This document shows, piece by piece, positions 50,630 to 58,072 of a stretch of DNA of 64,000 bases (within the stretch, counting starts at the first letter, position 1; each line of letters starts with the position of its first letter). This DNA is from Baekduia soli. Lineage in GTDB: Bacteria; Actinomycetota; Thermoleophilia; Solirubrobacterales; Solirubrobacteraceae. The DNA is taken from NCBI RefSeq assembly GCF_007970665.1, contig NZ_CP042430.1, positions 2,356,001 through 2,420,000 on the forward strand, in the 5' to 3' direction. A program made the position numbers and the translations under genes. Below the pieces are notes generated by a model, which was given only the letters and a program-made list of their open reading frames with translations, did no database searches and was not told where the DNA came from.

Positions 50630-51394
50630 ATGACCGACGTTGTGACCTACGAGGTCTCCGACGCCGTCGCGTGGATGACCATCAACCGCCCCGAGGCGCG
50701 CAACGCGCTGAGCAAGGCGGTTCGCGACGGGCTGTGGGAGGGCTTCCGCCGCTTCGCCGACGACGACTCGGCGGCGGTGCTCGTGCTCACCGGCGCGGGG
50801 GAGAAGGCCTTCTGCGCGGGCGGCGACCTCAAGGAGATGTCCGACACGGCGCTGACGATCCCGCCCAAGGACTTCCTGCCCTACCTGCAGCGGTCGGTCA
50901 AGACCGACAAGCCGGTCATCGCCGCCGTCAACGGCGTCGCGTTCGCCGGCGGCTTCCTGCTGGCCCAGATGGTCGACCTGGTCATCGCGGCCGACCACGC
51001 GAAGTTCGGGATCACCGAGGCCAAGGTCGGCCGCGGCTCGCCGTGGGCCGCGCCCCTGCCGTGGCTCATCCCGCCGCGCGTGGCGATGGAGATCCTCGTC
51101 ACGGGCGAGCCGATCACCGCCCAGCGCGGCTACGAGCTCGGGCTGGTCAACAAGGTCGTTCCGCTGGCCGAGCTGCGCGAGGCCGCCGAGACGATGGCCA
51201 AGGGCATCGCGGCCAACGCACCGCTGTCGGTGCGCGCCGCCAAGTCGATGGTCTACCTCTCGGCCGAGCACCACTGGACCGAGGCGCTGGACGCCGCCGA
51301 CAAGCTCTACGAGCCCGTCTACCTCAGCGAGGACGCCCAGGAGGGCCCGCGGTCCTTCAAGGAGAAGCGCCCGCCGGTGTGGCAGGGTAGGTGA
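50630..51394 (+). CDS. Crotonase-family hydratase following the carboxylase
   Basis: A 254-residue crotonase, start ATG with GAGGAG upstream. In the position of the first catalytic glutamate the sequence reads FAGGFLLAQMVD (Leu), while the second, GITEAKVG, keeps Glu. One-glutamate crotonases include the hydratases that act on 3-methylglutaconyl-type CoA esters. Placed directly after the carboxylase, it is best read as the step that hydrates the carboxylated product before C-C cleavage, equivalent to LiuC or AtuE. No lyase gene is adjacent. Confidence 0.8.
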   Translation: MTDVVTYEVSDAVAWMTINRPEARNALSKAVRDGLWEGFRRFADDDSAAVLVLTGAGEKAFCAGGDLKEMSDTALTIPPKDFLPYLQRSVKTDKPVIAAVNGVAFAGGFLLAQMVDLVIAADHAKFGITEAKVGRGSPWAAPLPWLIPPRVAMEILVTGEPITAQRGYELGLVNKVVPLAELREAAETMAKGIAANAPLSVRAAKSMVYLSAEHHWTEALDAADKLYEPVYLSEDAQEGPRSFKEKRPPVWQGR

Positions 51395-51397
51395 GAC

Positions 51398-51416
51398 ACC
51401 GGCCCGGGAGGCCGGT
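51398..51416. terminator. Hairpin 1 between convergent operons
   Basis: ACCGGCC and GGCCGGT form a perfect 7-bp stem with a 5-nt loop, four nt after the crotonase stop. It is the first of two tandem hairpins in the 72-bp gap between the carboxylase operon and the convergent synthetase. Confidence 0.55.
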
Positions 51417-51422
51417 TCCGCT

Positions 51423-51452
51423 GCGGGTTCGGCGCCCGGCGGCCGAACCCGC
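51423..51452. terminator. Hairpin 2, perfect 11-bp stem
   Basis: GCGGGTTCGGC at 51423-51433 pairs exactly with GCCGAACCCGC at 51442-51452 around an 8-nt loop. It sits 14 nt from the stop of the convergent acyl-CoA synthetase and can serve both strands. No U-tract is present on either side. Confidence 0.65.
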
Positions 51453-51466
51453 GGCGGCGGCCTGAC

Positions 51467-53143
51467 TCAGTCGCCCGCCGGCCTCTCGCGCAGCGATTCG
51501 CGGAGCTCGCTGCGGCGGATCTTGCCGCTGACGGTCTTGGGCAGCTCGTCGACGAAGTGGATCTCTCGCGGGTACTTGTACGGCGCGGTGAGGTCGCGTG
51601 AGTGCTTCTGCAGCTCGGCCGCGAGCTCGTCGCCGGCCTCGTAGCCGGGGGCGAGGATCACGAAGGCGGTGACGATCTGCGTGCGCTGCGGGTCGTCCTT
51701 GCCGACCACGGCGGCCTCGACGACCGCCGGGTGCTCGACGAGCGCGGACTCGACCTCGAACGGCCCGATCCGGTAGGCCGACGAGGTGATGACGTCGTCG
51801 TCGCGGCCTTCGAACCACAGGTAGCCGTCGCCGTCGCGCCACGCCTTGTCGCCCGTGAGATACCAGCCGCCGACGAAGGACTTCTCGTTGGCCGCGTCGT
51901 CGCGGTAGTAGCCGTCGAACAGGCCGATCGGGCGCGGGTCGGTGACCTTGACCGCGATGCTGCCCACGACGTCGTCGGGGGCGCGCTCGCCGCTCTCGTC
52001 CAGGACGTCGACGGTCCAGCCCGGCACGGGCTTGCCCATCGAGCCGGGCCGGACGTCCATCGCGCGGTAGTTGGCGACGAGCACGCAGGTCTCCGACTGG
52101 CCGTAGCCGTCGTACACCGTCAGGCCGCCCGTGCCGTCCTTCCACGCGCGGATGACCTCGGGGTTCAGCGGCTCGCCGGCGCTCGTGCAGTGGCGCACGC
52201 CGCTCAGGTCGTAGGCGGCCAGGTCGGCCTGCACGAGCATGCGGTACAGCGTCGGCGGCGCGCAGAACGAGGTGATCCCGGCGTCCTTGAGGATGCGCAG
52301 GATGGTGTCGGCGTCGGGCTTGCCCAGCGCGACCTGCACGATCGTCGCCCGTTCGTGCCACTGGCCGAACAGCCCGCCCCAGGCGGCCTTGGCCCAGCCC
52401 GTGTCGGTCACCGTCCAGTGCCGGTCGCCGGGGCGCAGGTCGTGCCAGAAGCGCGCGGTCGACACGTGGCCCAGCCCGTAGGCCGTGGGGTGCAGGACCA
52501 TCTTGGGGTAGCTGACCGTCCCGCTCGTGAAGAACAGGATCATCGGGTCGCTGCTGGAGGTGGGGGAGTCCGGCAGCTCGCCGTCGCCGGCGGCCTCCAT
52601 GATCGTCTCCAGGTCGTTCCAGCCCTCGCGATCGCCCACGCCCAGCCCGATGCGCGTGCGCAGGGTGGGGAGCTCCTCGCGCACCGCGTCGAGCTTCTCG
52701 GCGCCCACGGAGTCGGTGATCGCGGCGACCGCGTCGGCGGCGCGGATCCGGTAGGAGATGTCGCGCGCCGTGAGCTGGTTGGTGCCCGGCATGACCACCG
52801 CTCCGATGCGGATCGCGCCGAGCATCGCGAAGTACCACGCCGGATGGCGGGGCAGCATGATGAAGATCGGGTCGCCCTTGCCGATGCCCGCGGCCAGCAG
52901 CGCGCGCGCCGCCTTGCGCGACTCGGCCGCCAGCTGGGCGACGGTGTGCTCGGCGATCGTCTCGCCGCCCGGGCCCAACGAGACGAGCGCGAGGTCGTCG
53001 GGGGCCTCCTGCGCCCAGCGCTCGATGATGTCGACCACCGGGTTGAAGCGCTCGGGCAGGTCGACGTGGTAGCTCTCCCGCGCCTCCTCATAGGACGTGA
53101 GGTTGGGCGGCGCGGTGCGGTCCGGGCGTGAGATCTCAGGCAT
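51467..53143 (-). CDS. Medium-chain-type acyl-CoA synthetase (ACSM-like)
   Basis: A 558-residue adenylate-forming ligase. FFTSGTVSYPKMVLHP in place of the usual TSGTTGxPK, DTGWAKAAWGGLFGQW, YDGYGQSETCVL and GRDDDVITSSAYRIGPFEVES assign it to the ACSM/medium-chain branch, which acts on medium-chain, branched or aromatic acids. The C-terminal lysine region is KTVSGKIRRSELRE. It diverges from the CoA-transferase operon across a 90-bp gap with an operator-like palindrome. It is distinct from the CaiC-like enzymes of this window. Confidence 0.88.
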   Translation of the reverse strand: MPEISRPDRTAPPNLTSYEEARESYHVDLPERFNPVVDIIERWAQEAPDDLALVSLGPGGETIAEHTVAQLAAESRKAARALLAAGIGKGDPIFIMLPRHPAWYFAMLGAIRIGAVVMPGTNQLTARDISYRIRAADAVAAITDSVGAEKLDAVREELPTLRTRIGLGVGDREGWNDLETIMEAAGDGELPDSPTSSSDPMILFFTSGTVSYPKMVLHPTAYGLGHVSTARFWHDLRPGDRHWTVTDTGWAKAAWGGLFGQWHERATIVQVALGKPDADTILRILKDAGITSFCAPPTLYRMLVQADLAAYDLSGVRHCTSAGEPLNPEVIRAWKDGTGGLTVYDGYGQSETCVLVANYRAMDVRPGSMGKPVPGWTVDVLDESGERAPDDVVGSIAVKVTDPRPIGLFDGYYRDDAANEKSFVGGWYLTGDKAWRDGDGYLWFEGRDDDVITSSAYRIGPFEVESALVEHPAVVEAAVVGKDDPQRTQIVTAFVILAPGYEAGDELAAELQKHSRDLTAPYKYPREIHFVDELPKTVSGKIRRSELRESLRERPAGD

Positions 53144-53181
53144 CGTCGCCGCCGACGGTATCGGCGGCGGCCCCGCGCCGT

Positions 53182-53199
53182 ATTGGCGGAAGTGACAGT
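53182..53199. promoter_or_regulatory. Operator-like palindrome (site G)
   Basis: ATTGGCGGAAGTGACAGT matches 13 of 18 positions of the family palindrome. It is central in the 90-bp gap between divergent synthetase and CoA-transferase genes, 38 and 34 nt from their starts. Confidence 0.55.
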
Positions 53200-53233
53200 G
53201 GCCCCGGGGGTCGCGGCCCGGTGGGATGGGGAC

Positions 53234-54109
53234 ATGAGCCCGGGCCGCACATCGGTCGTCGCCGACCTCGACGACGCCCTCGCCGTCGTCACCGACGGCG
53301 CCGTGATCGGGATCGGCGGTGCCGTCACCGCCGGCCATCCCATGGCGCTGGTCCGGGGGCTGGCCCGCCGCGGGGTGCGCGACCTCACCGTCGTGGCCCC
53401 CGTGGGCGGCATCGAGGTCGACATCCTCATCGCCGCCGGCTGCGTCAGCCGCGTGGTGGGCTGCTACGTCGGCGCCGAGACCGTCGCGGCCGTCGGCCCC
53501 GTGTTCCGCACTGCCGCCCAGAACGGCACGATCGAGGTCGTCGACCTCGACGAGGCCCACACGGTCCAGGGGCTGCGGGCCGCCGGCCAGGGCCTGCCGT
53601 TCCTGCCCTGGCGGGGCGGCGTCGGCACGTCCTACGCGCAGCTCAACCCCACGCTCGTCGAGTTCGACGACCCCGTCCGCGGCGAGCCGTTGCTGGCCAT
53701 CCCGGCGCTCGAGCTCGACGTCGCGCTGCTGTACTCCGAGGTCTCCGACGCCTACGGCAACGCCCAGCCCGTCGGCACGGCCCACATGGATCCGCTCATC
53801 GGCTCCGCGGCCCGGCACGTCGTCCTCCAGGTCGACCGCGTCGTCAGCAACGACGAGATCCGCCGCAACCCGGGCAGCACGATCTACTGGCGCGACACGA
53901 CCGTCGTCCGCGCCCCGTTCGGCACCCACCCCTACTCCAACGGCTGGATGACGGCCGACGAGGAGCACCTGCGCGACTTCGTGCGCGCGGGGCGCGCCGG
54001 CGGCGACGACCTCGACGGCTACCTGCGCCGCCACGTGCACGGCCCGGCGGACAACGATGCCTACCTCGAGGAGGTCGGCATCCGCCGGCTGACCTCGCTG
54101 CTGATCTGA
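53234..54109 (+). CDS. CoA-transferase-family subunit A (glutaconate CoA-transferase/IpdA-like)
   Basis: A 291-residue class I CoA-transferase-fold subunit: DGAVIGIGGAVTAGHPMALVRGLARRG, VVAPVGGIEVDILIAAGCVSRVVGCYVG and VALLYSEVSDAYGNAQ. The start at 53234 is preferred because an upstream GTG/ATG would run through the operator. The subunit pairs with the next gene, six nt downstream. Relatives include glutaconate and 3-oxoadipate CoA-transferases and the ring-opening hydrolase IpdAB of steroid degradation. With acyl-CoA synthetases around, either transfer of CoA or CoA-ester ring cleavage is possible. Confidence 0.82.
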   Translation: MSPGRTSVVADLDDALAVVTDGAVIGIGGAVTAGHPMALVRGLARRGVRDLTVVAPVGGIEVDILIAAGCVSRVVGCYVGAETVAAVGPVFRTAAQNGTIEVVDLDEAHTVQGLRAAGQGLPFLPWRGGVGTSYAQLNPTLVEFDDPVRGEPLLAIPALELDVALLYSEVSDAYGNAQPVGTAHMDPLIGSAARHVVLQVDRVVSNDEIRRNPGSTIYWRDTTVVRAPFGTHPYSNGWMTADEEHLRDFVRAGRAGGDDLDGYLRRHVHGPADNDAYLEEVGIRRLTSLLI

Positions 54110-54115
54110 GCCCCC

Positions 54116-54886
54116 ATGACCGAGCCGTCGATCAACGAGCTGTTCGCCATCCTCCTCGCCCGCGACCTGCGCGAGGACGACCGCACCATCATGGTCGGCG
54201 CCAACATGCCCATGGCCCGTGCGGCCGCCGTGCTGGCCAGCCTGACCACGCACCCCGACGTGCGCGTCCTCATCGGCCTGGGCGTCCACGGCCTGGGCGA
54301 CGGCGCCGACCCGCCGGGCGTGTACCCGTTCCTGTTCGACCCGCGCACGCTCATCGGCGAGGCGCTCATGTTCCAGAGCCGTGTGTTCGACGACATGAAC
54401 CGCCCCGACGTCTTCTTCTTCGGCGGCCTGCAGCTCGACCGGCGCGGCAACCTCAACCTGTTCGGCATCCCCGACGGCGAGGGCGGCTGGAAGATGCGCG
54501 GCCCGGGCTCGCTGGCCCTGGCGACGATGAGCACCTACTGCAAGGGCTACTACATCGTCATGCCCAGCCACGACCCGCGCACGTTCGTCGAGCGCGTGTC
54601 GCTGATCTCCGCGCTGGGCGACGCGACGGAGCGCAGGCGGCTCAAGCTCCCGGGCGGCGGCATCCGCATGGTGCTCTCGCCGCTGGGCGTCTTCGACTTC
54701 GACGACGCGGGGGACATGCGCGTGCGCAGCCTGCACGCCGGCGTGACCGCCGACCAGGTCCGTGAGGCCACGGGCTTCGAGCTCGTCTGGCCCGACGAGG
54801 TGCCCGTGACGCCCGCGCCGACCGACGCCGAGCTCGAGGTGCTGCGGGGCCGGGTGGACGTGCACGGCACGCTGGCCGCGTCGTGA
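54116..54886 (+). CDS. CoA-transferase-family subunit B (IpdB/glutaconate CoA-transferase-like)
   Basis: A 256-residue beta subunit: FAILLARDLREDDRTIMVGANMP, DVFFFGGLQLDRRGNLNLFGIPDG and TYCKGYYIVMPSHDPRTFVERV. At the place where true class I CoA-transferases carry the catalytic glutamate (within a G-E-N/S-type motif) this sequence shows FFFGGLQLD and no clear Glu, which would favour the IpdAB-like hydrolase branch. This reading was made by eye and needs alignment. It overlaps the CMD-family gene (GTGA) and is part of a three-gene operon. Confidence 0.8.
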   Translation: MTEPSINELFAILLARDLREDDRTIMVGANMPMARAAAVLASLTTHPDVRVLIGLGVHGLGDGADPPGVYPFLFDPRTLIGEALMFQSRVFDDMNRPDVFFFGGLQLDRRGNLNLFGIPDGEGGWKMRGPGSLALATMSTYCKGYYIVMPSHDPRTFVERVSLISALGDATERRRLKLPGGGIRMVLSPLGVFDFDDAGDMRVRSLHAGVTADQVREATGFELVWPDEVPVTPAPTDAELEVLRGRVDVHGTLAAS

Positions 54887-55416
54887 CGCCGCGGATCACG
54901 CCGCCGGCGCACTTCGACGACCACCAGGTCGAGCAGCTCGACAAGACCTACCCCAAGCCGGGTGGGGAGTACCTGAACCTCTGGAAGACCCTGGCCCACC
55001 GGCCCGAGCTGCTGCGCCGCGTCAACGCGCTGGGCGGCTACTACCCGCGCCACTCGGTCGTCGGCGTGCGGGAGCGCGAGCTCGCCATCCTGCGCACGGC
55101 GGCCCGCCGCGGTGCCGCCTACGTCGAGGCCCAGCACCGCGCGATCGCGGCCGACGCCGGGGTGCCGGCGGCCGAGATCGCCGCGGCGGCCGATCCGGCG
55201 CTCGAGCACGCGTGGGCGCCCGCCGACGCCGCGCTGCTGGCGTTCGTCGACGAGTTCGTGGCCCACGACACGGTGGGCGACGCGACGTGGTCGGCCCTGC
55301 ACGCGCACCTCGGCGACGACGGCGTGCTCGAGCTGCTGGTGATGATCGGCTTCTACGGGCTGATCGGCGCGATGCTCAGCGCCGTGCGCGTCGAGATCGA
55401 CGCGCCGGCCGCGTAG
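54883..55416 (+). CDS. Carboxymuconolactone decarboxylase (CMD) family protein
   Basis: A 177-residue helical protein from a GTG overlapping the CoA-transferase B stop. YPRHSVVGVRERELAILRTAARRGAAYVEAQHRAIA is the CMD/AhpD core. The AhpD CxxC redox pair is absent; EAQH with a nearby His takes its place, as in decarboxylase-type or uncharacterised CMD proteins. Its position after the CoA-transferase pair suggests a ring-fission or lactone intermediate, but the reaction is not determined. Convergent with the MaoC gene twelve nt away. Confidence 0.78.
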   Translation: MTPRITPPAHFDDHQVEQLDKTYPKPGGEYLNLWKTLAHRPELLRRVNALGGYYPRHSVVGVRERELAILRTAARRGAAYVEAQHRAIAADAGVPAAEIAAAADPALEHAWAPADAALLAFVDEFVAHDTVGDATWSALHAHLGDDGVLELLVMIGFYGLIGAMLSAVRVEIDAPAA

Positions 55417-55428
55417 GGCGCCGCCGGC

Positions 55429-55821
55429 CTACGGCGTCGCCAGCACCGCGCGCACCGAGACGACCGTCGTGCCGTCCTGGTTGACGCAGTCGGCCTCGAC
55501 CGCCGTGCGGCCGTCCCCGAGGTCCTCGGAGGAGCGCAGCTCGCTCGTGATGCTGTCGCCCGGCCGGGTCGGTGCGCGGTAGGTCACCTTGACCTCGGAG
55601 CCCGGCGGCAGCGCGTCGACGCCGAGCCAGGCCGTGGCCGCGCGGAAGAACGCGTGCAGCGCGATCGGGCCGTGGGCGATGATGCCGCCGAACTCGGAGG
55701 CCGCGGCGGCCTCGGGGTCGACGTGCAGCGGGTTGAAGTCCCCCGACAGCTCGGCGTAGGCGTCGATGTTGGCCTGGGTGACCACGTCGGTCACGGGCGT
55801 GAAGGCCGTGGGGTCGGGCAT
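55429..55821 (-). CDS. MaoC-like (R)-specific enoyl-CoA hydratase
   Basis: A 130-residue catalytic hot-dog hydratase starting MPDPTAFTPVTDV. It has the hydratase motif YAELSGDFNPLHVDPEAA followed by FGGIIAHGP with the catalytic Asp and His. The start shares one base with the stop of its N-terminal-type partner (TGATG). It is the paralogue of 30555-30965, and the two-gene arrangement is the same. Confidence 0.85.
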   Translation of the reverse strand: MPDPTAFTPVTDVVTQANIDAYAELSGDFNPLHVDPEAAAASEFGGIIAHGPIALHAFFRAATAWLGVDALPPGSEVKVTYRAPTRPGDSITSELRSSEDLGDGRTAVEADCVNQDGTTVVSVRAVLATP

Positions 55822-56261
55822 CACGACGTCTCCTGTCCGGGCCCGGTGGGCCACACGATGATCTTGCGACCGGTCACCACCTGGGTGCCCTGCTGGTCGC
55901 GGATGTCGAACTCGATCGTCACGAACGGCCGCTCGCGCTTGATCTCCTTGTTGCCGACCCACACCGTGATCTCCGCGTCGCTGTCGACGGGCAGGGGGGC
56001 GTGGTACTCGAGCTCCTGCTTGGCCAGGATGCTGCCGGCCGGGATGCCGCCCATGCCGCGCCGCAGCGCGTGCAGGAAGAGCACCGGGAAGACCGCGGGC
56101 GGCGCGAACGCCGGCTCGGAGGGCTCGCCGATGGGGCCGGCCAGCCGGCCGGCGATGTCGCGCGACACCCTTTCGGTGAACGGGCCCATGCGCTCGTCCA
56201 CGACGAGGTCGTCGTAGGCGATGTTCGAGAGTGCCGGGGAGTCCCCGGACGTGCCGGTCAT
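55821..56261 (-). CDS. MaoC-like N-terminal dehydratase-domain protein (hot-dog fold)
   Basis: A 146-residue partner of the MaoC hydratase. The ATG at 56261 (MTGTSGDSPALSNIAYDDL) is chosen; a TTG further up would lie in the operator. GPFTERVSRDIAGRLAG and GSILAKQELEYHAPLPVDSDAEITVWV match the gene at 30115-30558. No Asp-His catalytic motif is present, so it should be the non-catalytic half of a heterodimer. The perfect palindrome H lies 35 nt upstream. Confidence 0.75.
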   Translation of the reverse strand: MTGTSGDSPALSNIAYDDLVVDERMGPFTERVSRDIAGRLAGPIGEPSEPAFAPPAVFPVLFLHALRRGMGGIPAGSILAKQELEYHAPLPVDSDAEITVWVGNKEIKRERPFVTIEFDIRDQQGTQVVTGRKIIVWPTGPGQETS

Positions 56262-56296
56262 GACAGGGACCCTCGGAGATCGCGGGTCGACGTTCA

Positions 56297-56314
56297 ACTG
56301 GCGCTAGCGCCAGT
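56297..56314. promoter_or_regulatory. Operator-like palindrome (site H, perfect)
   Basis: ACTGGCGCTAGCGCCAGT, a perfect 18-bp palindrome, identical to site L at 63786. It lies 35 nt upstream of the MaoC-pair start and shares one base with the stop codon of the preceding synthetase gene. Confidence 0.75.
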
Positions 56315-57981
56315 CAGTGCTTGGTGCTCTCGTAGAGCGTCGCGTTGGCGGCGCGCAGCTTGAACTTCAGGACCTTGCCGCCGACGGTCACGGGCAGTTC
56401 GTCGACGACCACGACCATCTTCGGGCTCTCGAAGCCGGCCAGCCGCTGGCGGGCGAAGACCATGAGCTCGTCGGTGTCGGGCGTGGCGCCCGGCTCGGCG
56501 ATGACGAACGCGGTCACCGCCTCGCCCCACTGCTCGTGGGGCAGGCCGACGACCGCGGCCTTCTGCACATCGGGGTGCTGGACGAGCACGGACTCCACGC
56601 GCTGGCTCGAGACGTTCTCGCCGCCGGACTTCACGATGTCCTTGGAGCGGTCGACCATGATGCGCAGGCCGTCGGCGTCGTACTCGCAGACGTCGCCGGA
56701 GTGGAACCAGCCGCCTCGGAACGCCTCGCGCGTGGCCTCCTCGTCGCGGTAGTACCCCGCGGTGACGACGGGCGAGCGGTAGACGACCTCGCCGGGGACG
56801 CCGGGCCGGTCGCGCAGCGACATGCCGTCCTCGTCGACGACATCGGCGGCGACCATCGGGTTGGGCACGCCGACGTAGTTGAGCTCGGGCGCGGTGCGGT
56901 GGAACAGCTCGGTCCACTTGTCGGGCCAGAAGCGGTGGCAGGAGATCGCCTCGGTCTGGCCGAGGATCTCGCAGGCGATGAGGTCCTCGCCGCAGTGGCG
57001 CTTGAGCGCGCGGATGAGGCCCGGGGGCGCGGCCGTCCAGCCGTACACCGTGGTCGTCAGCGACCGCACGTCGTAGGTCATCGGCTCGCGGTCCAGCGCG
57101 GCGACGAAGTCCGTGAGCATGGCCGGCGAGCCGCCCCACAGGCAGGTGGCCTGCTCCTGGGTGACCGCCTTGGCGATCTTCGTGGCGTCGACGCCACGGC
57201 CCATGACCAGCGTGCCGCCCGACAGGAAGGCCGGGAAGCTGAAGATCTGGTCGGCGATGTGGAAGATGAGCGGGAGGAAGCTGCAGAGCTTGAGGTCGCA
57301 CTCGATCTTCAGGCCCCGCGTGAGCGTCAGCGCCAAGGAGTAGGCGCCGAGGTAGCTGTAGGCGTGGGTGACCATCGCGCCCTTGGGCATCGCGGTGGTG
57401 CCCGAGGTGTAGATGATCTCCCACACGTCGTCGGCGTGGACCTCGACGGCGGGCTCGGTCGTGGCGTGGCCCTCGACGAAGTCCGCGAAGCCGACGCTGC
57501 CGTCGATCAGGCCGCCCTCGATGGCGATCGTCACCTGCGGGGCGATGCCCTGCTCGCCGAAGCCGCCCTTGGCCTTGGGCCACAGGACGTCGTCGACGAT
57601 GGCGAACGCGGGCTCGCACCGGCCGAGCAGGTAGGAGATGACGTCGGGCGCGAGCATCGGGTTGATCGGCACGACGGTCAGCCCCGCCTTGGCGACGCCG
57701 ATCTTGAAGATGTAGGCCTCTACGGAGTTCTCGCAGAACATCGCGACGCGGTCGCCGCGCTGCAGGCCTCGGGCCAGGAGCGCGTTGGCGACGCGGTTGG
57801 CCAGCTCGTCGGCCTGCCGGTAGGTCACCCGCTGGTTCTCGGGGTGGGCGAACGCGCCCTCCCAGGCCACGATCGCCTCCTTGTCGGGGTAGCTCCAGGT
57901 GACGCGCTCGAACAGATCTCCGACGCTCATGCGCTCCCAGCGCTGCGTCGCCCGCCGGCCGTACAGGCTCGTCACGTCCAT
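56314..57981 (-). CDS. AMP-dependent acyl-CoA synthetase
   Basis: A 555-residue adenylate-forming CoA ligase starting MDVTSLYGRRATQRWERM. Seen: IYTSGTTAMPKGAMVTHAY, ILGQTEAISC, VDRSKDIVKSGGENVSSQRVE and the C-terminal lysine region PVTVGGKVLKFK. It is upstream of the MaoC pair on the same strand, but a perfect operator-like palindrome separates them, so the hydratases may have their own promoter. It is divergent from the second QOR gene with a 91-bp gap. Substrate unknown. Confidence 0.87.
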   Translation of the reverse strand: MDVTSLYGRRATQRWERMSVGDLFERVTWSYPDKEAIVAWEGAFAHPENQRVTYRQADELANRVANALLARGLQRGDRVAMFCENSVEAYIFKIGVAKAGLTVVPINPMLAPDVISYLLGRCEPAFAIVDDVLWPKAKGGFGEQGIAPQVTIAIEGGLIDGSVGFADFVEGHATTEPAVEVHADDVWEIIYTSGTTAMPKGAMVTHAYSYLGAYSLALTLTRGLKIECDLKLCSFLPLIFHIADQIFSFPAFLSGGTLVMGRGVDATKIAKAVTQEQATCLWGGSPAMLTDFVAALDREPMTYDVRSLTTTVYGWTAAPPGLIRALKRHCGEDLIACEILGQTEAISCHRFWPDKWTELFHRTAPELNYVGVPNPMVAADVVDEDGMSLRDRPGVPGEVVYRSPVVTAGYYRDEEATREAFRGGWFHSGDVCEYDADGLRIMVDRSKDIVKSGGENVSSQRVESVLVQHPDVQKAAVVGLPHEQWGEAVTAFVIAEPGATPDTDELMVFARQRLAGFESPKMVVVVDELPVTVGGKVLKFKLRAANATLYESTKH

Positions 57982-58017
57982 GACCGGCGACGCTACGACG
58001 GCATCCGCCCGTGCGGT

Positions 58018-58035
58018 CCTAGCACTTGCGCCAGT
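58018..58035. promoter_or_regulatory. Operator-like palindrome (site I)
   Basis: CCTAGCACTTGCGCCAGT matches 14 of 18 positions of the family palindrome. It lies exactly in the middle of the 91-bp gap between the divergent synthetase and QOR genes, 36 and 37 nt from their starts. Confidence 0.65.
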
Positions 58036-58072
58036 TGGCGCCGTCGGCGCCGCCCGCGACGCTGCCGTCCTC

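Noticed and set aside
51467-54865. Upstream extension of the ACSM-like synthetase to over 1100 codons
   Set aside because: The extra part is antisense to the CoA-transferase genes and spans the operator-like site; the MPEISRPD start at 53143 fits the family.
56297-56314. Perfect palindrome read as a terminator of the synthetase gene
   Set aside because: It has no loop or U-tract, and its relatives lie upstream of start codons in divergent gaps where no terminator is expected.
57899-58072. Longer N-terminus for the second QOR
   Set aside because: It overlaps the divergent synthetase gene and the operator; the paralogue at 29064 has no such extension.
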